A DNA stretch of 40,315 nt, taken from positions 1 to 40,315 of the forward strand of contig CAXKVV010000630.1 in assembly GCA_964058805.1 (NCBI GenBank), written 5' to 3'. Position numbers and translations under genes: made by a program. Below the pieces are notes generated by a model. The model worked only from the letters and a program-made list of their open reading frames with translations. It was not told the DNA's origin and did not search any database. Positions 35,301 through 40,315 of the stretch are shown here, piece by piece. Within the stretch, counting starts at the first letter, position 1. Each line of letters starts with the position of its first letter. This stretch comes from Schoenoplectus triqueter (taxonomy: Eukaryota; Streptophyta; Magnoliopsida; Poales; Cyperaceae).

Positions 35301-36661
35301 TTGAAATTGGCGTCTTGTGATTCTTGTAAGGATTTGACCGCCTTAATCAATTCTTCGTTTTGTTTTAGCATGGTAGCGATTAGCTCCCGTTGCCTAATCA
35401 GCTCTTCGTCTCGTGCCTCGATGTGGCCTTTTAATATTTCAATTTCATCGATGGGCATTTCGGGACGTGTTTCAACGTCACCTTCGTTGTCGAAAAGGTC
35501 AGGGTTTTCGTTGTGGTCTTCCCCTTCCCTGCTATTACCTTCGGGGTTGACTCTCTTGGGTGGTCTCCCTTTTCTACCATTATTCTTATTGGTATTGGTG
35601 ACGTGAGCTTGATTAGGCGGGGACTGGTCGTCCTGGACCATATTCACCTCACCATCAGTATCTGGATCGGTATCGTAGCTTATACTGATGGTGTTAACTG
35701 AGAAGTGCTCTTCATAGCGAGCGGTTCTTCTCTTCTTCTTTGCTTGGTCAGGGGCAGTTATTTTTAAACTATTGAGTGGTATTCTCGAGCCTAATCGGCT
35801 GAATACACTCTTCTGGCCTAAGCGGCTGAACACGCTCTCGGGCGGAGCGTTGGACCTGCCGGCCTTGCTGGGCTGGGCTTGAGATTGGGGCTTTATTGGC
35901 TGGGAACCCTTCGGGACCCACACCTGCTGGGTGCTAGGTGTTGCCTTTGGTGTAAACCTCCTTGGGTGTGGAGTGGAGGCAATGGCTTGCGGCTGAGCCA
36001 TGCCTTGAGATTGGTTAGGGCGGGAGACGTATCGTCTCGACCTAGCGTTCTTAACGCTCTTCCTCTGCTTGAGGGCCCTGTGAGCCTTGTAGATGGCTTC
36101 TGCAGGGGTTTGAGACTTATCCTGGCGGCGCTGAGGCCTTTGAGATGGGCGAGGTGTGGGCTTAGGTACCTCCCATGCCTGGCGGAGCTGGCCTGTGACC
36201 GAGTTCTTGGCCACTATGCGGAGGGCCGTGAATTTGTTGGAGACTGGGATAGCTGGCCTAGCCACCAGCTGGTTTTGGTATGCATCCAGGGCCCTCTTCC
36301 TGGATGCTTGAGAGTTACGGGATGTTTGGGCTGCGACTTTTGGGGCCGTCTTCTTAGACGGGCGCCTTCTCCTCTTTGGGGAGGCAGTAGGAGAGGCCAT
36401 GACGTTGTTCGAGATCCCCTTGGGAGTTAGGGTGATCGACTCCTCCTCTTCGTCCAGGATGGAGATCTGGACGGTCGCGGGAGTGAAGGCGGCCACTGGA
36501 GCTGGGCCATAAACGGTAAGTTCTTGCGGGATGGTCCCGAAGAACATGAAGAGCTTGCCCTCTGGGCTCTGTGCAGGAGTGACGGTGTAGGGAGCAAGGT
36601 TGAAGTTTCCAAAGTATGCCATTTTCCTGCAAAACAAAAATACTTGAAAATCATTAGTCAT
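29306..36661 (-). CDS. Gag-Pol polyprotein, N-terminal 2,451 residues (Gag, protease, RT, RNase H)
   Basis: One frame without frameshifts. Residues 1-540 are an extension: Pro/Arg-rich with basic stretches at 96-104 and 308-312, an AT-hook-like GRKGRPPKR at 362-370 and a likely coiled coil at about 405-450. The Gag capsid domain is about 541-710. A zinc knuckle of form C-x2-H-x4-H-x4-C is C815/H818/H823/C828. Protease is about 1160-1260 with VDAGSS and Asp1180. A linker at about 1330-1600 is acidic and repetitive, followed by a second zinc knuckle C1641/H1644/H1649/C1654. Reverse transcriptase is about 1985-2215 with Asp2087 and YVDD at 2149-2152. The first RNase H (about 2290-2375) has lost two catalytic Asp. 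The frame ends at DGASSI, inside the second RNase H. Met14 at 36620-36622 has a better start context (AAAATGG) and follows a splice-acceptor-like TTTTGCAG, so the true start may be there. Confidence 0.92.
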   Translation of the reverse strand: MTNDFQVFLFCRKMAYFGNFNLAPYTVTPAQSPEGKLFMFFGTIPQELTVYGPAPVAAFTPATVQISILDEEEESITLTPKGISNNVMASPTASPKRRRRPSKKTAPKVAAQTSRNSQASRKRALDAYQNQLVARPAIPVSNKFTALRIVAKNSVTGQLRQAWEVPKPTPRPSQRPQRRQDKSQTPAEAIYKAHRALKQRKSVKNARSRRYVSRPNQSQGMAQPQAIASTPHPRRFTPKATPSTQQVWVPKGSQPIKPQSQAQPSKAGRSNAPPESVFSRLGQKSVFSRLGSRIPLNSLKITAPDQAKKKRRTARYEEHFSVNTISISYDTDPDTDGEVNMVQDDQSPPNQAHVTNTNKNNGRKGRPPKRVNPEGNSREGEDHNENPDLFDNEGDVETRPEMPIDEIEILKGHIEARDEELIRQRELIATMLKQNEELIKAVKSLQESQDANFKAGSSRQEGVHSTKSNHKGKQPVDSKPHPHRTIDVEAEPTGISRKEIQAMIAQQMQIAGGGYAIPPVKNCGHPYPAIYDLEEYPKGYVIPRFRTFSGEGNKDLNPEQHLAHFVASCGNTGGNDALLLRQFPQSLVGTAFQWYYSLENNSIRTWDEMADSFRARFVMVSDKINIADLASTKPKKGESMTDFINRWRNLSIKCDRTLTEDEAVNLIMKNIDGWMGMLLGVTKVNTFKDLLRSVSNMERMSPHTVPNFMNNRPQRGARAETKVAFTSLKDKMVANADTQGGSSSTNGNNYNKGPRPNPGGSSRSFESLKQKKSKPYSFRKDKVAQIFRGALKNGLTLPASKRPEDADKSDEPNFCPYHRIIGHSIEDCWVFKDWVEKAYKNGEITLPKGFLQSPSAHEQANTISHEEEEVPGQLSEDQEEQWTTHLSKKSIKMLKALKKEPGMKWKDDIMPVVPPKLRVYYKVNQSQDQVLKKKKKHRSNKSKKNKIEEYEQGSPEAITLQHFISKEDWEKLTLGQKKEDVNEEINKEEGEEIWGASCNMVYSSHDEDMPTLEEMFFPNDEGEASTSGTKNEECKAVLRSGTYIPERQVPKDSDKGKDKALNKGKEAEILSKNPEKTRSTGEEYNVLAHLRKIPALLSIFDALMMSQDLREVLIQALQDPEKYKSYFVEQNMQEALFTAKRAACINFTDDDLLIGTVDHNRPLYITGNCGGQKIGRILVDAGSSINIMPLKTLKTITLDVKNLSDEKVIIHGFNQNSQKALGAITLNLQCGSLKAPTKFYVIDAETSYRALLGRPWLHSNQVIPSTLHQCLKYIENGKQKRIDGDVKPFGVHEIKFNDAQYFLPKSAVAPSRPMTKAGQKPFNKGPKFDTSSGEEEEVKFNIKPRGARAQRPGRKSGEEATFRFKQVAAYKAQIKPSEINASDSEEEVIFNFKPANTPQIQIIEATSGEDSENSNNSGDTTSGEESGHDRQPWEEESDEEIIYHILKKPYKGPETDNESEESYMINTGPSSGRDNPVRPRPINEERSWRENFEGRIWNAIDEIRHQVENNRREVSEQWEVMQDIKTQHNEIMVMIENLQTAIYNSELLKEVTSEPRSGTPERQAPDSGKRVIVIVDESKGEEMKAKQPTVMQTLKVKKSKPYSFLKNKTARIFEQALKNGLTLPVCKRPADIERAGEGEFCPYHRILGHTIEECWVFKDLIEEGHKNGTIQLPKSFQQDPAPHNLNNKGKGVAYTISHTPVPSKPKVARRKPIKEIYRSNSVMNIEIEEEMAALEITVVPERHFKDLIPREVNHIQTLKTFVVPAKVERLKGKTIIHKAIIFYQSDSTQSLKNSDHNTWKKWVIEQESENATSDDAASHPFGKELYKLAKRAKCLRDISKAEAKLFDELWNGGQNKVLGLDGKIKYTRGLGYNCDNAACFEGSLKEYRMKESCCMTSVEMPNNETEEDNTPVLKNALKQLEKEPNTVDELAEINLGTEEDPRPTFISASLPEEVADRLKAFLRSYMDCFAWSYKEMPGLDPNVAVHYLKIDPTFKPIKQAPRRMRIELEEKVVEETKKLIDAGFIREEETPEWVASIVPVKKKNGQIRICVDFRDLNKACPKDDFPLPVTEIIIDHTSSYEVFSFMDGYAGYNQIKMAPEDERHTAFRTPIGIYCYKVMPFGLKNAGATYQRAMTKIFDDLIHKIVECYVDDLVIKAMSYEEHLQYLEVVFNRLREHALKLNPLKCAFMVSSGKFLGFVVRHRGIEIDPSKIKAITELSPPKNLKQLRSLQGQLAYIRRFIANLSGKIQPFTRLTKKNIPFKWDGECQRAFEEIKAYLLNPPVLAAPIPGKELILYTTALDGSLGALLAQENQDGNQNALYYLSRMMVGAEHGYSPIEKHCLALIFAVKKLRHYMLAHKIILISKVDPLKYLMTRPMLTGRLAKWAIILTEFDITYTPQKAIKGQALADFLAAHPIQDDSPLKCDFPDEETLHVEEGSPIWEMYFDGASSI
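30062..30649 (-). other. Reverse transcriptase catalytic core
   Basis: Residues about 2005-2200 of the polyprotein. Visible motifs in order: PVKKKNGQIRICVDFRDLN (finger), FSFMDGYAGYNQI with the first catalytic Asp, TAFRTPIG, MPFGLKNAGATYQR, CYVDDLVIKA with the catalytic Asp pair, and LNPLKCAF with KFLGFVV. All are present, so this domain looks functional. Confidence 0.95.
31613..31873 (-). other. Second zinc-knuckle module, between protease and RT
   Basis: Residues 1597-1683. It repeats the module at 34088-34351: both start KKSKPYSF, share ALKNGLTLP, KRP, CPYHRI and CWVFKD, and end near LPK. By a hand alignment roughly 60% of positions agree. Both keep the variant C-x2-H-x4-H-x4-C ligand pattern in place of the usual CCHC. 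In Ogre elements the protease-RT interval is where an intron lies (family knowledge); here it is open and coding. Confidence 0.88.
32882..33184 (-). other. Aspartic protease domain
   Basis: Residues about 1160-1260: YITGNCGGQKIGRILVDAGS with the active-site Asp1180, then ALGAITLNLQ and YRALLGRPWLH, the usual flap and C-terminal landmarks of plant gypsy proteases. The active-site triad is Asp-Ala-Gly in place of the commoner Asp-Ser/Thr-Gly, an acceptable variant in Ty3/gypsy proteases. Confidence 0.85.
34088..34351 (-). other. First zinc-knuckle module, downstream of the Gag capsid
   Basis: Residues 771-858, immediately after the capsid domain and a Gly/Asn-rich linker, where the nucleocapsid of a retroelement is expected. 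The ligands are C815, H818, H823 and C828, so a His replaces the usual second Cys. The module is flanked by basic residues, consistent with RNA binding. Confidence 0.85.
36626..36636 (-). promoter_or_regulatory. Possible 3' splice site ahead of Met14
   Basis: The minus strand reads TTTTTGTTTTGCAG then GAAAATGG, a U-rich tract and CAG|G just before the second ATG. No donor is evident in the short leader after the second PBS, so a donor would have to lie in the LTR or in the duplicated segment. This is motif-level evidence only. Confidence 0.25.
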
Positions 36662-36739
36662 TTTAGCACATAGAAGACCACTTGTATCTCTTAAGTATTC
36701 TATTTGCCTCTCTCTTTCAGAGATAAGAGGAGAATCTAG
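36662..36739 (-). other. 5' leader between second PBS and Gag-Pol
   Basis: About 78 bp, starting on the minus strand with CTAGATTCTCCTCTTATCTC. It holds no ATG before the one at 36661 and no other feature I recognise. Confidence 0.7.
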
Positions 36740-36757
36740 GTCCCACTGGGCGTGCCA
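36740..36757 (-). other. Inner primer-binding site (PBS), second copy
   Basis: Eighteen bases, TGGCACGCCCAGTGGGAC on the minus strand, identical to the copy at 36886-36903 and likewise preceded by GGATC. The sequence continues into the leader, so this is probably the ancestral PBS position relative to the coding region. Confidence 0.8.
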
Positions 36758-36885
36758 GATCCTGTGCGACCCTTTTTCGCGCGCCGCCGCACCGCCGCCG
36801 GGCGGTGGGTTCTGCGGAAGAAGGACACGGAGATCCCCCCTAGATATGCATCCAAAATCTTATGTTCCCTGAGTTTATTTTGATA

Positions 36886-36903
36886 GTCCCACTGGGCGTG
36901 CCA
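36886..36903 (-). other. Outer primer-binding site (PBS), next to the 5' LTR
   Basis: TGGCACGCCCAGTGGGAC on the minus strand, five bases (GGATC) inside the LTR end. It begins TGG, complementary to the CCA end of a tRNA. The complement fits a tRNA 3' end, with C at the conserved position 61. I cannot name the tRNA. Confidence 0.85.
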
Positions 36904-36908
36904 GATCC

Positions 36909-37670
36909 TGTGCGACCCTTTTTCGCGCGCCGCCGCACCGCCGCCGGGCGGTGGGTTCTGCGGAAGAAGGACACGGAGATCCCCCCTAGATATGCATCCA
37001 AAATCTTATGTTCCCTGAGTTTATTTTGATAGTTCCACTTATCCAAAAATCATGAAAATTTCACCAAAATTCTCTAAATTCATAATGATCACCTCCATAT
37101 TTTTATTTTCCATTTTACCCCTGTCTGCTTGTGCTAAAAATTCCATGATCAATAAAACCCTGTTTTATTCTTATAAAATCCCTATGTATCAGTTGTAGAT
37201 CAGTGTCTCTGCCAAATAAATTCTCCTTGCAGAAACCACCCTAACTAAATACCAATTAGACTTATATTGATATTCATTAGGGTTTGATTTGATCAAATGC
37301 TGACTACTTATCAGCAATTAATACAAATCTAGACTTGATCAGGTGGTTGCTCCCAGCTTTGGCACCTGATCAGTCTTGTGAAATTGGCTTTCAATCCCTT
37401 AACATGAGGGTAATTTGGTCATAGAGCTGACTACTTATCAGCAATTGACACAAATTAAAGCATGGTTAGGTGGTTGCTCACAGCTTTGGCACCAGGTCAG
37501 CCTTGAAAGCAAAAAATCACATTGGGATTTCTCATGATTGGTTGTATCAAAATACTGGCTTGGCATTGATACTATTCCATGTAGTACAGGGATTGTACTG
37601 CTTCAGCTCATAGGGTTTGATCTTGGCTTTCTCTCTTGTGTTTCTTCCTTCAACCTTTCAGGGGTAAACA
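36909..37670 (-). repeat. 5' LTR (762 bp)
   Basis: The same length as the left LTR and apparently the same sequence. The minus strand starts TGTTTACCCC at 37670 and ends CGCACA at 36909. A TTTATAAG motif on the minus strand at 37170-37177 could be the TATA box, leaving roughly 230 bp of transcribed LTR before the PBS. Confidence 0.95.
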
Positions 37671-37675
37671 ACCGC
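37671..37675. repeat. Target site duplication, right copy (ACCGC)
   Basis: It matches 24801-24805. With one copy removed, the monomer reads on without a gap from array 3 into array 4. Confidence 0.95.
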
Positions 37676-40315
37676 CCAAAACGAGTCCGGGAGCGCAAAA
37701 CATGAAAATCGGACCAAACGACCTCGGCACCACCGAAAACGTGTCCGGGCGCGCAAAACATGAAAACGGGACCCGACGGCCTCGGCACCGCCGAAAACGT
37801 GTCCGGGCGCGCAAAACTTGAAAACGGGAAAGGACGCCCTCGGTACCGCCGAAAACGAGTCCGGGCACGCAAAACATGAAAACGGGACCCGACGCCCTCG
37901 CCACCGCCGTAAACGAGTCCGGGCGCGCACAACTTGAAAACTGGAAAGGACGCCCACGGTACCGCCGAAAATGAGTCCGGGCGCGCAAAACTTGAAAAAG
38001 GGACCCGACGACCTCGGTACCGCCGAAAATGAGTCCACGCGCGCAAAACTTTAAAACGGGACCCGACGCCCTCGGTACCGCCGAAAACGAGTCCTCGCGC
38101 GCAAAACTTGAAAACGGGACCCGACGCCCTCGGTACCACCGAAAATGAGTCCGGGCGCGCAAAACCTGAAAACGGTACTCGACGACCTCGGCACCGCCGA
38201 AAACGTGTCCGGGCGCGCCAAACTTGAAAACGGGTAAGGACGCCCTCGGTACCGCCAAAAGCGTGTACGGGCGCGCAAAACATGAAAACGGGACCCGACG
38301 ACCTCGGCACCGCCGAAAACGTGTCCGGGCGCGAAAACTGGAAAACGGGAAAGAACGCCCTCGGTACCGCCGAAAACGAGTTCGGGCGTGCAAAACATGA
38401 AAACGGGACCCGACGCTCTCGGCACCGCCCAAAACGTGTCCGGGCACGCAAAACTCGAAAACGGGACAGGACGCCATCGGTACCACCAAAAACGAGTCCG
38501 GGCACGCAAAACTTGAAAAAGGGACCCGACGACCTCGGTACCGCCGAAAACGAGTCCTCGCGCGCAAAACTTGAAAACGGGACCCGACGCCCTCGGTACC
38601 GCCGAAAATGAGTCCGGGCGCGCAAAAAATGAAAACGGGACCCGACGCCCTCGGTACTGCCGAAAACGAGTCCGGGCGCGCAAAACATTGAAACGGGACC
38701 CGACGAAGTCGACACCGCCGAAAATGTGTCCGGGCGCGCAAAACTCGAAAACGGGACAGGATGCAATCGGTACCGCCGAAAACGAGTCCGGGCGCGCAAA
38801 ACATGAAAACGGGACCCGACGACCTCGGCAACGCCCAAAATGTGTCCGGGCGTGCAAAACTCGAAAACGGGACAAGACGCCCTCGGTACCACCGAAAATG
38901 AGTCCGGGCGAGCAAAACATGAAAATGGGACTCGATGCCCTCGGCACCGCCATAAACGAGTCCGCGCGCGCACAACTTGAAAACGGGACCCGACGCCCTC
39001 GGAACCGCCGAAAATGAGTCCAGGCACGCAAAACATGAAAACGGGACCCGACGACCTCGGCACCGCCGAAAACGTGTCCGGACGCGCAAACCTTGAAAAC
39101 GGGACAGGACGCCCTCAGCACCGCCGAAAACGTGTCCGGGCGCGCAAAACATGAAAACGGTACCAAACGCCCACGGTACCGCCGAAAACGAGTCCGGGCG
39201 CGCAAAACAAGTAAAAGGGACCCGACGCCCTCGGTTCGGCCGAAAACTTGAAAACGGGACCCGACAGCCTCGGTACCGCCGAAAATGAGTCCGGGCGCGT
39301 AAAACATGAAGACGGGACCCGACGGCCTCGGCACCGTCGAAAACGTGTCCGGGCGCGCAAAACTTGAAAACGGGAAAGGACACCCTCGGTACCGTCGAAA
39401 ACGAGTCCGGGCGCGCAAACCTTGAAAATGGGACAGGACGCCCTTGGCACCGCCGAAAAAGTGTCCGGGCGCGCAAAACATGAAAACGGGATCCGACGCC
39501 CACGGTACCGCCGAAAACGAGTCCGGGCGCTCAAAACTTGAAAAAGGGACCCGACGACCTCGGTTCCGCAGAAACTGAGTCCTCGCGCGCAAAACCTGAA
39601 AACGGGACCCGACGACCTCGGGACCGCCGAACACGTGTCCTGGCGCGCAAAACTTGAAAACAGGAAAGGACGCCCTCGGTACCGCCAAAAACGAGTACGG
39701 GCGCGCAAAACATGAAAATGGGACCCGACGACCGCGGCACCGACGAAAACGTGTCCGGGCGCGCAAAACTTGAAAACGGGACCTGACGGCATCGGCACCG
39801 CCGAAAACGTGTGCGGGCGCGCAAAACATGAAAACGGGAAAGGACGCCCTCGGTACCGCCGAAAATGAGTCCGGGCGCGCAAAACAAGAAAACGGGACCC
39901 GACGACGTCGGCACCGCCGAAAACGAGTCCGGGCGCGCAAAACATGAAAACGGGACCCGACGACCTCGGCAACGCCCAAAACGTGTCCGGGCGTGCAAAA
40001 CATGAAAACGGGACCCGACGCCCTCGGAACCGCCGAAAATGAGTCCAGGCACGCAAAACATGAAAACGGGACCCGACGACCTCGGCACCGCCGAAAACGT
40101 GTCCGGACGTGCAAACCTTGAAAACGGGACAGGAAGCCCTCAGCACCGCCGAAAACGTGTCCGGGCGCGCAAAACATGAAATCGGGACCAAACGCCCACG
40201 GTACCGCCGAAAACGAGTCCGGCCGCGCAAAACAAGTAAAAGGGACCCGACGCCCTCGGTACGGCCGAAAACGAGTCCTGGCGCGCAAAACTTGAAAACG
40301 GGACCCGACGGCCTC
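37671..40315. repeat. 58-bp tandem repeat array 4 (about 45 monomers, continues past the window)
   Basis: Continuation of array 3 across the insertion. It contains a 1,025-bp repeat (39001 onward matches 40026 onward, both starting GGAACCGCCGAAAATGAGTC). A shortened monomer of 39 bp lies at about 39231-39269 and explains why 1,025 equals 17 monomers plus 39. Monomers seem somewhat more varied here than in the blocks of array 3, judged by eye. Confidence 0.93.

Larger units (their letters stand above)
36740..37032 (-). repeat. 146-bp tandem duplication of LTR end plus PBS
   Basis: The units are 36741-36886 and 36887-37032. Each has the PBS region followed (plus-strand direction) by the last 124 bp of the LTR, up to TTATTTTGATAG, without a difference that I can see. 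The outer copy of the LTR end belongs to the intact 5' LTR; the inner copy (36763-36886) is extra. Confidence 0.93.
24806..37670 (-). mobile_element. Tat-lineage Ty3/gypsy LTR retrotransposon, 12,865 bp, young, minus strand
   Basis: The boundaries are fixed by two 762-bp LTRs that look identical and by an ACCGC target duplication on each side. On the minus strand the order is 5' LTR, duplicated PBS, leader, a long N-terminal extension, Gag capsid, zinc knuckle, protease, a second zinc knuckle, reverse transcriptase, RNase H, second RNase H, integrase, about 2 kb of non-coding sequence, 3' LTR. Two RNase H domains without a chromodomain place it in the Tat clade (family knowledge). It appears close to intact: the single obvious lesion is an in-frame TAG at 29306-29308. 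Whether it can still move is unknown. Confidence 0.95.

Noticed and set aside
29772..36430. Plus-strand frames antisense to Gag-Pol, including ones of 148-183 residues
   Set aside because: They are shadows of the conserved minus-strand Gag-Pol frame.
36740..36908. A nested second LTR element beginning at the inner LTR end
   Set aside because: Only 124 bp of LTR end plus PBS are repeated, with no second set of ends or target duplication. A tandem duplication explains it.
338..40315. rDNA intergenic spacer subrepeats
   Set aside because: GC-rich short repeats occur there, but no 18S, 5.8S or 25S sequence is visible in the window.

Overview
The window is plant nuclear DNA: a large tandem-repeat (satellite-like) locus with one long, very recent LTR retrotransposon inserted in it. 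I see no ordinary host gene, rRNA or tRNA gene. The plant assignment rests on the element. Its Pol has the order protease, reverse transcriptase, a degenerate first RNase H, a second ('archaeal-type') RNase H and integrase without a chromodomain. That order marks the Tat lineage (Ogre/Retand/Grande relatives) of Ty3/gypsy elements. I cannot name the species; a eudicot is a guess.

Layout. 1-337: an AT-rich spacer. 338-7072: array 1 of a GC-rich 58-bp monomer. 7081-7451: a second, shortened spacer. 7452-8346: array 2. 8347-9009: the longest spacer copy, carrying a TATA-like box on the minus strand. 9010-24805: array 3. 24806-37670: the retrotransposon, on the minus strand. 37671-40315: array 4, which continues array 3 beyond the insertion and runs off the window. 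The four arrays total about 26 kb, roughly 450 monomers by arithmetic. The arrays show higher-order organisation: a block of about 2.37 kb repeated in array 3, a 4.0-kb spacing made by about 28 extra monomers, a 1,025-bp repeat in array 4, and a large duplication linking the left part of array 1 with the left part of array 3. Copies differ mainly by whole multiples of 58 bp, as unequal exchange would leave. The very long minus-strand ORFs over the arrays exist because the monomer has no stop codon in any minus-strand frame and 58 is not a multiple of 3. I do not treat them as genes.

The retrotransposon is 12,865 bp. Its two 762-bp LTRs look identical by eye, begin TG and end CA, and are flanked by the 5-bp target duplication ACCGC, which lies inside a satellite monomer. 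Reading the minus strand: 5' LTR, primer-binding site (PBS), a 124-nt second copy of the LTR end, a second PBS, a short leader, one giant Gag-Pol frame of 2,451 codons ending in an in-frame TAG, then 589 further codons in the same frame (second RNase H and integrase), about 2 kb of non-coding 3' sequence with a 241-bp tandem duplication, and the 3' LTR. The most informative observation is the LTR-end/PBS duplication. Its junction falls exactly at the 18th PBS nucleotide and at a short homology within the LTR, which looks like a plus-strand strong-stop transfer error preserved in DNA. Other unusual points are a duplicated C-x2-H-x4-H-x4-C zinc-knuckle module (once after Gag, once between protease and reverse transcriptase), a chain of acidic repeats beside the second copy, and the TAG in an unusually long loop of the second RNase H.
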